64,000 nt of DNA from Monodelphis domestica (Eukaryota; Chordata; Mammalia; Didelphimorphia; Didelphidae), in assembly GCF_027887165.1 (NCBI RefSeq), contig NC_077232.1, positions 85,156,541-85,220,540 of the forward strand. The letters run 5' to 3'. Each line of letters begins with the position of its first letter. The first letter of the stretch is position 1. The position numbers and the translations under genes were made by a program. Shown here one piece after another: positions 12,606 through 24,660 of this stretch. Under the pieces are notes generated by a model that made no database searches, was not told where the DNA came from, and saw only the letters and a list, made by a program, of their open reading frames with translations.

Positions 12606-13118
12606 ATTCCTATTTAAAAAAACAAAAACACTTGAAAGTATAGGTAAAGTGGATTTTTCCTAAGAATGACTAGATCTATATACCTAAAACCATTAGGAAG
12701 TATTATCTGTAATAGGTTAGAAGCTTTCCCTATAAAATAAGAAGTATAAAAAGAATGCCCATTATCATCAATATAGTTTAGTATTGAATTAAAAATACTA
12801 GCAATAGCAATAAGAGAAGAAAATGAAAGAATCAGAATGGGAAAAATAATAATAAAACTATCTCTTCACAGATGATATGATGGCATATAAGGAAAATCCT
12901 AGAGATTCAACTAAAAAATTAGTAGAAACTATTGGTAATTTTTAGAAAAGTAGCAGGATATAAAATAAACCCACATAAATCATCAGCATTTCTGTATAGC
13001 ATCAACAACATCCTGAAAGAAGAGATAGTTAAGAAATAAATAACCCATTTAAAATAACCATTGATTGAATAAAATACCTAAGAGTATACTTGCCAAAACA
13101 AACTTAGAAACTACATGA

Positions 13119-13993
13119 TGTAACAGTTAAAAAGTGGTTGTCATAAACTGTTACAGATAAAAGAGTGGTTGCCTTAAATTGTGACCGTGAAAATATGGTT
13201 TCAAGACATTGTCTTGAGTTAAATCAAATATAAAGTGGTCGCCAGGGAAAAATTCCCAAATATGAAATATACCCAAAGCAGCTGGGTTTTTATGGAGATT
13301 TTAATTAATACAAATAAGGAATTAATGAAAGAGAGAGAGTAAGAGTAAACAATGAGAAAAGGGCTAGGCCAGCCCAGGCCAGCCTGGGCTTAAGAGAGAG
13401 ATCAGTCAGTCTTTAATTCACTCACCACAAGATTTGTCCCAAGCAAGGTTCTAGTATTCAGAGAGACCCACCAGTTTAGTTCCTGAGCTCCACTTCAGCT
13501 TCCAAGGCTTAATTTCCTGAACTGGTTCAGACAGCTCCTTTTGAAGAGAATTTTCTCCTATGTCACCTCCCCTAAGTTTTCACATCTACCAATCACAGTA
13601 GACGTTTTCCAAAGGACAGACCATTCTTAATTCACACCTGAGTAGACTAAACTTTTGAGTAATTCACACCTGAGTAGACTAAAACCTCACACCTCTTGCT
13701 AAGCTTGCTTGAATCTTTAGTGATTAATTTGACCTTCATAGGTACTTAGCACCTTTTTGTATTAGATCTAAAAATAGACCCAGCTTAAGGTTTTTTAGCT
13801 TTACTTTAAGTATGGGTTAAGTACTTTTCATTGTTCAGTAAAGATTTCACAACTTTATCTTCCCCTAAAGTATGCTTAAGTATGGGTGGAGTAGAGTTCT
13901 CACATTCCTGATCAAGTACCTTCATTGTTCAAAATGGGGAATGGTCTTAACCAAATCTTCTGAAGTAGGGTCTGAGAATTTTTAAGATTCACA
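13119..13993 (-). mobile_element. Solo LTR in L1 with 4-bp target duplication
   Basis: Plus-strand ends are TGTAACAG and GATTCACA, flanked by ATGA at 13115-13118 and 13994-13997. Removing it joins ACTACATGA to ACATGACTATAAAA, as expected for uninterrupted L1 ORF2. Minus orientation is preferred because an ATTAAA and T-rich tract lie near what would be the 3' half. 875 bp, no viral gene. Confidence 0.78.
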
Positions 13994-14415
13994 ATGAACA
14001 TGACTATAAAAAACTTTTTATACAAATGAAGTTAGACAAATGATTGGAGAAATCATTGTCCGTGGTTGGGCAGAACCAATATAAATAAAATGACAATCCT
14101 AACTAAAATAATCTACTTATCCAAAGCCATCCTGTTTAAATTACCAAAAAAAAAAATCATTTTCTTTAACTAGAATAAATAATAATAAAATTCATTTGGA
14201 AGTACAAAAGGTCAAGAATATCAAAGGAATTAGTGAAAAGTGTAAATGAAGAAAGTCTAGCAGTATCAAATTTTAAACTGTATTATAAAGCAGTAATGAC
14301 TATCTGGTACTGGCTAAGAAATAGAAAAATAGATCAGTGGAACAGAACAGACATACAACAGTAATAAAAGATTATAGTAACCTCATGTTTAACAAAAGTA
14401 GACATCTAAATGGAT

Positions 14416-14600
14416 AGTTGGGTGCCTCAGTGGATTGAGAGTCCAGCTTAGAAACAGTAGGTCCTAGGTTCAAATCTGGCCAAACACTTCCTACCTGTGC
14501 ACAAGCCACTTGCTCCCCATTGTCTAGTTATAACCACTCTTCTGCTTTATAACCAATACACACTATTGATTCTAAGATGGAAGGTAAAGGTTTAAGAAGA
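14416..14600 (+). repeat. tRNA-headed SINE, family A, inside L1
   Basis: GTGCCTCAGTGGATTGAGAG head, GTTCAAATCTGGCC, tail GATGGAAGGTAAAGG. It lies between two L1 pieces. Confidence 0.8.
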
Positions 14601-14787
14601 AAAAGTAAAAATCTAAGTTTTAGAGATAAGAATTCACTATCTGACAAAAATGCAGGGGAAACTGGAAAGCAGTCTGGCTTTTTAAAAAGATAAAGATCCA
14701 TATTTTATACCATTTACCAAGACAAAATCAAAATGGCTGCGTGAACTAGGCATAAAGGGAGTTATGTATGATTTAAATATTTACATG

Positions 14788-15310
14788 TTAAGCATACACA
14801 CATATTAAATATTTAGAGGACTCCAATTCCAGAATTCCAATTCCAGAAAAACTTACCTCATTAAGTAGGACACAATAGTCAGGTGTTTTAATTTCCAGCT
14901 TGGCAAGTGAGATTACTGACTGGCAGTTGCCAAAGAATGTGATCCATGAAGACTGGAGTGAAATACTGGACAATTAGAAAATCTGAGGAGGAGTGTCTAG
15001 ACTAAATTTAAAAGGCCAGTGGGTGAAACAACTGGGATTGTCTCTGCCATTTTTTCTGGTGAACCAGCTCTCTTTCTAGGTCTGACTTTTATCTATATAA
15101 GCCATCTCTGTCAAGTTGGTTGAGCTTCAGCACTGGACCAGAAAGACAGCCACCATGGGGGCTTGGAATCAGGTAACTAAAGGTTTCCATTTGGCCAGAG
15201 ACTAGTTAAGACAATATGGTAACCTCTTTCTCTCTTTCTCTCTCTTTTACTATTAGATAATTATAAATTTAATATAAAGTCTCTAAGATTATTTTTAATT
15301 ATAGCAGATA
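14788..15310 (+). mobile_element. LTR-like insertion in L1, borders unclear
   Basis: About 520 bp that do not belong to the L1 on either side. It holds a promoter-like TCTATATAAGCCATC (near 15092-15106), followed by GTTGAGCTTCAGCACTGGAC, as in an LTR R region. Candidate start TGTTAAGC at 14787. I could not find a matching target duplication, so its class is uncertain. Confidence 0.4.
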
Positions 15311-16130
15311 TCATATGCAAATTAGAACAGGGAACATATTGCCTATCAAACTTATGAATAGGAGAACAATTTTGGAATAAACAAGAGATAAAAAGCATTG
15401 TATGATTTAAGTGAAAAATTCTGAATACATTAAATTAAAACATTTTTGTTCAAGTAAAATGAATGTAGCCAAGATCAGAAGGAAAGCAGTAAATTGGTTA
15501 AAAAAAAATTATATGGACAGTTTCTTGAAAGAAATCTCCTATCTAAAATATAGAGAAAATTTTTTCAAACTTATAAGAATGTAAATCATTCCTCAACTGA
15601 TAGTCAAAAGATATGAACAGACATGTTCTTGGATAAAGAAATCAAAACTATAAATAACTATATGGAAAATGCTTTATGTCATTGTTGATTAGAGAAATGC
15701 AAATCAAAACAACTATGAGGTATCATCTCATGCCTATCAGATTGGCCAAATGATAAAAGGGAAAATGACAAATACTGGAAAGGATATAGAAAAATGGGGA
15801 CACTAATATACTGTTGGTAGAACTATAAACCAATCCAACCATTTTGGAGAGCAATCTGGAATTATGCCCAAAAAGTTATAAAACTGTATATACCTTGTGA
15901 CCCACCAATATGCCACTATTGGGTTTGCTTCCTATGGTGATCAGGGAAAAAGGAAAAGAACCAAATATATTACAATATTTATAGATCTCTTTGGAATGGC
16001 AAAAAACTGGAAATTAAGAGAATGCTCACCAATTGGGGAATTGCTAAACAAATTGTGGCATAAGATTGTGACAGAATATTATTGTGCCATAAGAAATGGC
16101 AAGCAGGTTAATTTTTAAAAATGGAAGACC

Positions 16131-16318
16131 TGGGGGCAGCTGGGTAGCTCAATGGAATGAGAGCTAGGCCTAGAGACAGGAGGTCATAGGTTCAAATCTG
16201 GCCTTAGACACTTCCCAGCTTTGTGATCCTGGGCAAGTCACTTAACCCCCTAGCCCTTACCACTCTTCAATCAATACACAATATTGATTCCAAGATGGAA
16301 GATAAGGGCTTAAAAAAA
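16131..16318 (+). repeat. tRNA-headed SINE, family A, inside L1 3' end
   Basis: GGGGGCAGCTGGGTAGCTCA head, GGTTCAAATCTGGCC, GGCAAGTCACTTAACCCCC, tail GATGGAAGATAAGGGC plus A-run. The sequence AATGGAAGACCT occurs on both sides, near 16119-16130 and 16318-16329, consistent with a target duplication. Confidence 0.85.
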
Positions 16319-16560
16319 TGGAAGACCTACATGAAATGATGAAGAGTGAAATAAGCAGGACAAAGAGAATATTATATACAGTATAAGAAATATTGCTTGA
16401 AAAATGACGTGTGTGTGTCCATCTCCAGTGAAAAACCTGATAAATAAAAATAAATAAGGCGGAGTTTTATATATCTGTCTTTTATTTAGATGATGCCTTC
16501 TCTAGTGCAGAGAGAGGAATGAGGGAGGGAAATACCTGGGAATTTTAATGTAACAAGGAA

Positions 16561-17608
16561 ACAAATAATTTTTTAAAGTTGCAAAAATATTAAAGGATGA
16601 TACTGTTCCTACTTTCAAGTACATAAAGAATTACATGGTAAGAAGGTAATGGGAGCAAAAGATATGTAAACAAAGAGTTCCAGAAACAAAAAATTGGAAA
16701 AGGAAAGGATATTTTCATTTTGATGGGGAAAATGAAGGGAAATTTCATTGATGAAGTGTTATCTGAATTTTACTATGGATGAAGAAAGATTCTAAAAAGC
16801 TCAAGTAGAGAAAGAAGTTTATTCTCAACATGAGGTACTTTTTTTGTTTGTGCAAATGCATGAAATTAAGAGATAACATGTACATTTGAGGAACAGAAGT
16901 CAAGTTTAGCTAGAAAGAAGAGTGTGTGGAAAGGTTGGAATGTGAAATAAATTTCAGAAAAATAGGTTAGAGCCAGATTAAGGAAGGCTTTAGACAAGCA
17001 GTTTGTATTTTATCCAAGAGGCAAAAGGAATTCAATGAAGGTTTAAGGGTAGGAAATTAGCTTAGTTGAAATGTGCTTTAGGAAGATAATTTTTGTAGCT
17101 AAGTGAAAGATAGATTGGGCAGATCAGAGCCGGGGGGTTGGGAGAGCAATTAGTAAACTATTACATAATCTAGGTGGGAAGAAATAAGAGTTTGAACTCA
17201 GCTGATGGCTTTGTGAATGGAGAAAAGGAGGAAATGTTAGAATGATTTTCCTTATAGAGCCACAATCAACAGAGCTTTGTAAATTGAATGTGGGGAGTGA
17301 GAAGGAAAAGCAAAAGATGATTTCAAGATCTTGGGCTTGAATGACTAGCAGGATGCTTCTATAACCAACAGATTAGGGACTTGGGGTCCCTGGGAATAAG
17401 GACAAATTTTGGAGGAAGGATGATGAGTTCAGGCTTGGACAGATTAAAATTTAGACACCATCTGGACAATGTGGTAGAAGTGTTCAGTAGGCATTTGGAG
17501 ACTGAGTTTAGGATTAGGGTTGGATTTATGATATGGGGATCATCTCCACAGAAATGATTACTGAATGGGTGAGATCATGAGGTGGAAAGGGGGGGAGAGA
17601 AAGTGAGG
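16561..17608. other. Intergenic, old interspersed repeat
   Basis: About 16900-17580 has wording of a widespread old mammalian repeat (GATGATGAGTTCAGG, GTAGGCATTTGGAGACTG) whose library name I do not assign. A related piece lies at 22935-23480. No gene seen. Confidence 0.4.
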
Positions 17609-17609
17609 A

Positions 17610-17690
<81 letters not shown>

Positions 17691-17787
17691 CAGAGAGACA
17701 GAGAGACAGAGAGACAGAGAGACAGAGAGACAGAGAGAGACAGAGACAGAGAGACAGAGACAGAGACAGAGACAGAGACAGAGAGAG
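17609..17787. repeat. (GA)n / (GACAGA)n microsatellite
   Basis: About 180 bp. A nearly pure GA block runs from about 17625 to 17681, then GAGACA 8-mers and 6-mers in ordered blocks. The open frames across it on both strands are low-complexity artefacts. Confidence 0.95.
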
Positions 17788-20070
17788 CACAAAAGAAAAC
17801 AGGAAAGAAAGGTGATGTAAAGAAGATGGGAGAAAACATGAAGAAGTTCTCATTTTGAGGTAAGGTAAGGATATGAGAAAGGGGAAAAGATGAGGAAGCT
17901 CATGTCTGGCCTGGTCTCAGTATGTTAGGAAAAGAATAGTATAGGGGTAGAATTAGGAGATTTTTGGAGAAATGAGGTTTGAAACAGCTGCTTCCCAGAG
18001 TATCCCGGGGTTTAATCTGAGATGAGTCAATGGATTGTTGTGGAGCACTGAGGATGCCTATATTAAATAACAAAATTCCACTGGGCCCAGTATATGCTAT
18101 TTTAGGATTCCCACCAGAAACATTCAAAGGCAAGGGAATAGAAATGGAACAGGAAAATTAAAATTGTCACTCAAAGTAGAGCAAAAAAAGGGAATTGTGT
18201 TTTTATTGTTGTTGTTGTTAGGAGCTTGCTTGGTGGAATTCCCTTTCCAAAGGCAAATTTCTATCTGCACAAGAGTCTAAATGACTTGCCCACAATCAAC
18301 ACATGTCAGGGTTGGGAGTTGAACCCAGGTTTTCTTGGCTTCCAGGCCAGCCCCTCTATCCATTGTGTCATATTAACAGAGCACAAATGGTACAAAGATT
18401 CCAGCTCAGAGAACAGAGTATTGAACTACTTAACTATATGTAGAATTGAGTTTATAAGGAAGAACAGCAAAGCTAAAACAGGAATGATGGACAGGGAGAA
18501 CAGGGAGGGATTGAAATTGATGAGCACCATGAGAGCATCCAAGAGGACTAAGTCAATGAGAAAGGTGGAAAGACAGGAGAAGAAATCAAAGAGGAAAGTT
18601 TCAGACTTGCAGGTAGAATGATTTTAGGTAACAATAAGATCTAAGGTTTGTCTGTGAACATCTGAAACTTAGGTCAAGGCTAGAATCACACAATTCAAAA
18701 TTGAAAAAGGCCTCAAACGTCCATTTAGTCTAAGTTGGACCTGGAATGGGAACTGGTCATCTATTTGTTAGTGGGAGATACCAGAAAAGAATGTCCCAAG
18801 ACAAAGATTATCTAATTTGAGAACTTGTCCTTGCAAAAAAAAACAAAACCAAAAACTAATGTTTAGGGTCCCTTCCAAACTCCTATTAATATAACTATTT
18901 CCTTCTTTTGAGCACCCCTTGTATCCTTTCAGTTCCATGTCACCAGGCAAGAGGAAGTGGTCAGGCAAGATCAGCTAGGAATCCAGGGTCCTGGTTTTGA
19001 TGCTATTGAGGGAAAGTTGGGTGAGTTTGGCTGATGTTGGGTAAATCACTCAAAGTCTCTGAGCCTCAGTTCCCTCCTCTCTAAATAAGCAATGACCCCA
19101 AAATTCTACTGCACAGCATATATCCCAACGAAGTAAAGGACAGATGAAAAGATCACATATATACAAAAATATTTATAGCAGCACTTTATGTGGCAGCCAA
19201 AAACCAGAAGCCAAAGTTTGGTTTGACAGAGGAATGACTGAACAAAATGTGGGTTTCTGAATGTGGTGGAATTTTATTCTGCAATCAGAAATGGTAGAAG
19301 AGGAGGAATTCAGAAAAATGGAAACTCGTGTGAATTGGTAAATATTAAAGTAAATAGACCCAGAACAATATGACAATAAAATGAATTTTTTTTACTAACT
19401 TCCTGATTTCATGCTATAAGGAACTCTGAATTAGAAAAATCCCTCTGCCAAAGTACATCACCTTCTGCTCTGCAGTCTGTAGTCTGATAGGTGCCAGTGG
19501 CCCCACAGCTAGTAGGTACAAGTATCAAGTCTTCCTAAAGCCAGTTAAGGTCTCTAATCCTGTATCTGTGCATTTTCACTTGTCCCCCATGTCTAGAACT
19601 TTGTCACTCCTCAGTTCCACCTCCTGGCTGCCTTTAAGTCTCACTTAAAATCTCTCCTTTTAAGAAGTCTTTTTCAACCCTTCAGAATGCTACTGCTTTC
19701 TCATTTTTGATTATCTCCAAATTATCCTGTATGTATCTTGTTTGTATGTTATCTATCCAGTTAGACTGTGAGCTCCTTGAGAGTAGGGGCTGTCTTATGC
19801 CATTTCTTTACATCCCTAGCACTATGCACAGTGCCTGGAGAATAATAGGCACTTAATTAATGGTGGATGATTAACTACAATAACAAAAATAACACTGATA
19901 GCTAATGATACTTAGATTAAATGTAACAATCAATCTTGGCCCCAAGGGGCAGATGATGTAACAGATTTCCTTCCTCTCTACAGTCAAGTTACTGGAAAAA
20001 TAATTAATTGTGATAAATTGCAGCCTGACACAAGAAAAATCCCCTTTAGTTGCCAAAGTTGCCAACTTAA
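17788..20070. other. Intergenic with MIR, L1 and L2 remnants
   Basis: MIR-like antisense piece at 18230-18370, a plus-strand L1 3' fragment at about 19090-19385 (AATATTTATAGCAGCACTTT), and an L2 3' end at about 19540-19870 (GTGAGCTCCTTGAGAGTAGG). The rest is unassigned. Confidence 0.45.
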
Positions 20071-20190
20071 GGAAGGGAAAGAGACAGAATCCATTCCTTT
20101 GTTTATACATTGGTGTGAATGAGGAAGTGTTATATCATTGCATGATTGGACCAAGAACAGGTTTTTGCTGGTAACTGTCTAACAACTGGC

Positions 20191-20323
20191 GAAGGAAGGA
20201 AGGAAGGAAGGAAGGAAGGAAAGGAAAGGAAAGGAAAGGAAAGGAAAGGAAAGGAAAGGAAAGGAAGGAAGGAAGGAAGGAAGGAAGAGAGGGAGGGAGG
20301 GAGGGAGGGAGGGAGGGAGGGAA
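20191..20323. repeat. (GGAA)n(GGAAA)n(GGGA)n microsatellite
   Basis: Ordered blocks of GGAA, then about ten GGAAA units, GGAA again and about nine GGGA units. Confidence 0.95.
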
Positions 20324-20440
20324 AGAGACAGAATCCATTTCTTTGTTTATAGACATTGGTGTGAATGAGGAAGTGTTATATCATTGCATGATTGGACCAA
20401 GAACAGGTTTTTGCTGGTAAATGTCTAACAACTGGCTAAG

Positions 20441-20442
20441 GA

Positions 20443-20533
<91 letters not shown>
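20441..20533. repeat. (GAAA)23 microsatellite
   Basis: A pure GAAA run of about 93 bases. Confidence 0.95.
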
Positions 20534-20571
20534 GAGGAAGGAAGAGAGGAAAGGAGGGAAGAAGAAAGAAA

Positions 20572-22168
20572 GCAAACTACATACTTATAAGGTAAATCCA
20601 CATTATTATTATTTTTTTCTATCACATTCTTAAGTCTAGAAATCAACAAAACAATAAACCAAGCCCTGATTTGTAGATTTGTTGACCTCTGGTGTGTAAA
20701 TATTCACACTGAAAATTTAACAAATGACTCCTGAGAGCTGGTCCCAGGGGGCTCTAGGACACCTCTGAGTGAGTCACAGGAACTGAGTTTGAAGCCAGGG
20801 TTTACTATTACATGATCTCAGGGAGATCATTTTTCTTTTCTGAGACTTAGTTTCCCTTTTTTGGTCCAATTGCTTTGCAAACATTATCTCATTTCATCCT
20901 TACAACTGTAAGAGGTAGATTTTTTTTTCCTTTACAGAAAAGTAAACTGAGGTTGAGGTTGATGACTGATGAGAGCTATAGAGAGATCAGACCTGATGTT
21001 GCAAACATCCCTTTTAAACCCTATTGATCACAGTTTCTGCTTCCATAAAATGATGATGTAAAGCTGGATGACCATCTCTAAGATCTTTTCTAGTTATGAC
21101 ATTTTGTGATTCCACTATAGTGACCCTCCATATACCTCAGTATGCTTGAAACTTTTAAAATGTGACTTTTCTGCTTAAATCCAAAATTATATCTTTTTTT
21201 AAAATAAAAAAGCATGTTTTTGATTGAAAATACATTTTTAGAATTTATCTTTTGAACATGCTGGCATTTTTGTTAAGGTTGAAAGTTTGTCCTGTGATCT
21301 CCTTGGCCTAAATTTTCCTCTCTAATGGAATGAGGATTTGATTAGTTTTTATAAAGCTCAATATTGCCCTCTTGTGTTTTATAAGTGCAGGTCCAGTTTT
21401 TATTAGCAAATGGGAGAACTTTATGGGGCTCCTGGAAGCTAATGGGTGCCAGAGCTCAGAGACCCCAGAGTAGTAGCTAAGAGGTTGATGGGATCATAGG
21501 TTTAAAGCTGAAAGAGATTTTAGAGGTCATGCAGTCCAATCCCCTCATTTTACAGATGGAAAAACTGAAACCCAGAAAGGAAATGATTTATACAAATAAT
21601 AAATAGCAGAGCTGGGATTTGAATCTGGATGCTCTAACTCCAGAGGGAAAGTACTTACCATTTTCACTAAATGACTTCTAAAGTCCCTTCTAACTCTAAA
21701 TTTTTCATTTTACAAATCTTCCTCTCCCATTCTCCCCCTCCTCTTATACACAATTTTACATATGAGGAAACTGAGTCAAATAAATAAAGTAATTTGTTGT
21801 AGGTCATGGGGCAGGATCTGAGCCCAAGTCTTTTGATTCTAAATACTACTACTTCCAGTCCAAACCTTTTACTTTACAGATGAAGACATTAAGGCTCAGG
21901 GAGGAGAGTATTTAAGGTTTCTAAGAAGAAATTGAAACCAGCATAGTTAAGACTGTATCTGAAATGGTACATCATGATTTGATAGAAATTAATGGGTCAC
22001 CTTTAGCTACTGAAGGGTCATGAGAATGACTTTTGGTAAGGATTCTATCAAGCCAAATATCTGTTTATTCAGAGACTCATCATTAGCTGCCCTTTGGGCT
22101 TGACTCAGTTTCATCTGACAGAAAGATATTTGGACTAAGGGACTGAAGGGTACAAAATGAAGCTTTAG
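20572..22168. other. Intergenic, several MIR-type remnants
   Basis: MIR/CORE pieces lie at 20760-20850 (plus), 20865-21030 (minus), 21525-21670 and 21730-21900 (minus; CATTTTACAGATGGAAAAAC). 21490-21540 starts with the CR1/L3-like ATCATAGGTTTAAAGCTGAA. No gene. Confidence 0.5.
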
Positions 22169-22362
22169 AGGGCAACTAGGTGGCTCAGTGGATTGAGAAC
22201 TAGGCCTAGAGATGGAGGTCCTAGGTTCAAATATGGCCTCAGACACTGTCTAGCAGTGTGACCCTGGGCAAGTCACTTAACCTTCATTGCCTAGCCCTTA
22301 TGGCTCATCTGCCTTGGAACCAATATTTAGTATTGATTCTAAGCTAAAAGGTAAGGGTTTAA
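22169..22362 (+). repeat. tRNA-headed SINE, family A
   Basis: Well preserved: GGTGGCTCAGTGGATTGAGA, GGTCCTAGGTTCAAATATGG, TGTGACCCTGGGCAAGTCAC, tail AAAAGGTAAGGGTTTAAC. Confidence 0.88.
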
Positions 22363-22413
22363 CAAGAAGAATCCTTTGAAAATAGTTAATAATCACTAAT
22401 TCTGAATTCCTAT

Positions 22414-22505
22414 AGTATTTATTTTATTTTATTTATGTTTATTTTATATTTATATTATATTTATATTTATTTTATTGTCATTTATCTTATTATTATTTAT
22501 TAAAT
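22414..22505. repeat. (TTTA)-rich low-complexity tract
   Basis: Imperfect TTTAT/TTATA repeats, almost only A and T. Confidence 0.85.
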
Positions 22506-22559
22506 GTTTTAATTTTAAGTGGTATTGAAGACAATGTATATCGGTTAGATATATCTTTT

Positions 22560-23770
22560 TCATAGTGGACAAAATACTAGGACTAGAGTCAGGAAGCTCA
22601 AATCTAGCCTCAGATACTTACTAGCCAAATCACCCTGGGAAGGGCACTCTGCCTCAGTTTCTTCATCTGAAAAATGGGGATACTAGTAGCACTTAATTTC
22701 CAGGATTGTTATAGTTATCAAATGAGATATTTGTTGTGTTTTGCAAACCTTAAAATGCTATATATAATATTATTATTATCAATGCTTTACAAAGCAATTT
22801 CACATCAATCACTTCATTTTGATCTTCCACTGTCATGCTAAGGTAGGTAAAAACAAGTATAGTTAATCCCATTTTACAGATGGGATCACCCAGTCCTGAG
22901 AGGTTTAAGAGTTGTCCAAAGGCTTTTAAGTAGTGATACTGGAAGAAAAATCTGCAAGAAAAGCACCAGGAGAAGAGAGTGGTGACCAGTGTCAACTGCT
23001 ATGGAGGTGTTGAGAAGCATTACATCAGTGGAAACAAATGATTGTACTTAGTAATTATGAGGTCGTTTGGTAACTTTGGAGAGAGTGGTTTTAGTTGAGT
23101 AAGAAAGTCAGAAGCCAGAGAGCAAGGGGCTGAGAGGAGGAATTTCCACTATTTCCAGAGTTTGGCAATAAAAGAAGGAATGCTAGTTGTACAAGATAGC
23201 TTGAGGGGATGGGAGAGTCAAAGGGGACTGAAGAATGTAAGAGTTGGGCAAGTTTGTAGGTAGAAACAAGGACCTGGTAGTTGGTGGGAGATTAAAATTT
23301 TGAGACAGAGAGAAAAGGGTGAGTGAGATCTAGGAGTTTTGAGAGAGAATTAATGAGAAAAGGGAGTTCAGGAAAAATGACCTCAATTTCCTCAATTATG
23401 TCTTGAGCCCAGAAGCTGGAGGGAAAGATTGCTGTGGGAAGCTTGAGGAGAAATGAGAAGAGTTTGGAATAATGCTCATGGAGAAGTATGATAGCAAATC
23501 TTTAGGGAAAAGTCAAGTCAAGTCAATAAGCATTTAAATATTTACAATGTGTAGGTAACTCTGCTAAGATTTGGGAATCCAAAAAAAAAAATCAAAGTTT
23601 CCATTCTCCTTCGTTTTTCATTCTAAAAGGGAAGATGGTACGTTGAAGGATGCTGAAAAGTGTTGGGGCAGGGAGGAGGGGGAAGAGGAATTGGGACAGT
23701 CAAGAGCAGAACCTGGAGAAAGAAGGATTGAACTTGTTTATCCTGAATCCTTCCTGAAAATGGAAATTCC
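22560..23770. other. Intergenic, MIR and an old repeat
   Basis: MIR-like plus piece at 22560-22770, MIR-like minus piece at 22775-22935, and an old mammalian interspersed repeat at about 22935-23480 (GGAGAGAGTGGTTTTAGTTG, AGCAAGGGGCTGAGAGG). No gene. Confidence 0.45.
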
Positions 23771-23892
23771 ACCTAGCTGTGTGACCCTGGGCAAGTCACT
23801 TGACCCCAGTTGCCTAGCCCTTACCACTCTCCTGCCTTGGAGCCAATACACAGTATTGACTCCAAGATGGAAGGTAAGGGCTTAAAAAAAAA
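23771..23892 (+). repeat. tRNA-headed SINE, family A, 5'-truncated
   Basis: Only the CORE and tail: CCTAGCTGTGTGACCCTGGG to GATGGAAGGTAAGGGC plus A-run. The GGAAATTCC before and after may be a target duplication (23762-23770 and 23900-23908). Confidence 0.85.
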
Positions 23893-24660
23893 GAAAATGG
23901 AAATTCCAGAAGGAACTAACAAATCAGAAGAAAGGCCTACAGAGGCAGAGGAATCTTCCACAATGAGAAACTTACTAGAGAAGAGTGATACATGCTCAGA
24001 AGTCTGCAAAGAGTGGTAGAGAAGAACCCATGTGAGATGGGATAACAATTTATAGTGGTTCCAGTTAATAGGTAGGAAACCTTTCTTCAGCCTCATTCAA
24101 AAGCAGATGGTTGAAGGAAATGGCATATGGAGGGAGTAATTTCAAGGTTGGAGTTTGGCAAGGCATGAGTGTTGATGGAGTGAAGGAAAGAGACTAGAAA
24201 GTATAATAATGAATATTAAAGTATAATCATAAACAAATAATAAATAAAAATAAATAACAATGACTCAGATTTCCATTATACTTCAAAGTTTACAAAGCAA
24301 TTTCCTTACAATGACTCTAGGAGGGGAGAATGTATTAGAATAATTAACAAGTAATGAAACTGAGGCCAAGAGATGTTAAACGACTTACCTATGATCACAG
24401 AGCTGAGATTTGAACCCAAGACTCCTGACTCCATGTCCCAAAACTTTAAACTACAAATTGACTAGTTAAGAACATCTGAGTTCAAGTCCAGCCTCAGACA
24501 TTTACTAGCTATATATGACCTTGTGCAAGTCACTTAATTTCTATCTGCCTAATTTTCCTCAAAGGAAAAAGGATAAAAGTATTTTCTAGGGTTGTTGTGA
24601 GGATCAAATGAAATCTTTGTAAAGTTCTTAGCAAATAGTAGGTGCTTAATAAATGCTTGT
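23893..24660. other. Intergenic with two MIR remnants
   Basis: MIR-type minus piece at about 24268-24450 and plus piece at 24470-24660, ending in TAGTAGGTGCTTAATAAATG. No gene. Confidence 0.45.

Larger units (their letters stand above)
12640..16560 (+). mobile_element. 5'-truncated L1, broken by four later insertions
   Basis: Plus-strand L1 ORF2 and 3' region. The pieces are 12640-13118 (reverse transcriptase end, CACAGATGATATGATGGCAT), 13994-14415 (CGTGGTTGGGCAGAACCAAT, the segment AAATAGATCAGTGGAACAG), 14601-14787, about 15311-16130 (AACCATTTTGGAGAGCAATC, AAAAACTGGAAATTAAGAG) and 16319-16560. Between them sit an LTR, a SINE, another LTR-like element and another SINE. All frames are broken. 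Confidence 0.8.
20071..20571. repeat. Tandem duplication carrying two different purine arrays
   Basis: The segment GAGACAGAATCCATT ... TGTCTAACAACTGGC occurs twice, at about 20081-20190 and 20325-20436, offset 244-245 bp, with few differences. The first copy is followed by GGAA/GGAAA/GGGA repeats (20191-20323), the second by GAAA repeats (20441-20533) and a short irregular purine tail. Confidence 0.9.

Noticed and set aside
11755..16560. A single L1 with a 5' inversion (twin priming) at 12605-12640
   Set aside because: Both orientations contain the same ORF2 C-terminal and 3' region, so they are two separate L1 copies back to back.
17526..17853. Open frames rich in Ser-Leu or Arg-Glu
   Set aside because: Translations of the GA/GACA microsatellite, not proteins.
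20135..20649. Open frames of Lys-Glu-Arg or Phe-Leu-Ser repeats
   Set aside because: Products of the GGAA and GAAA arrays.
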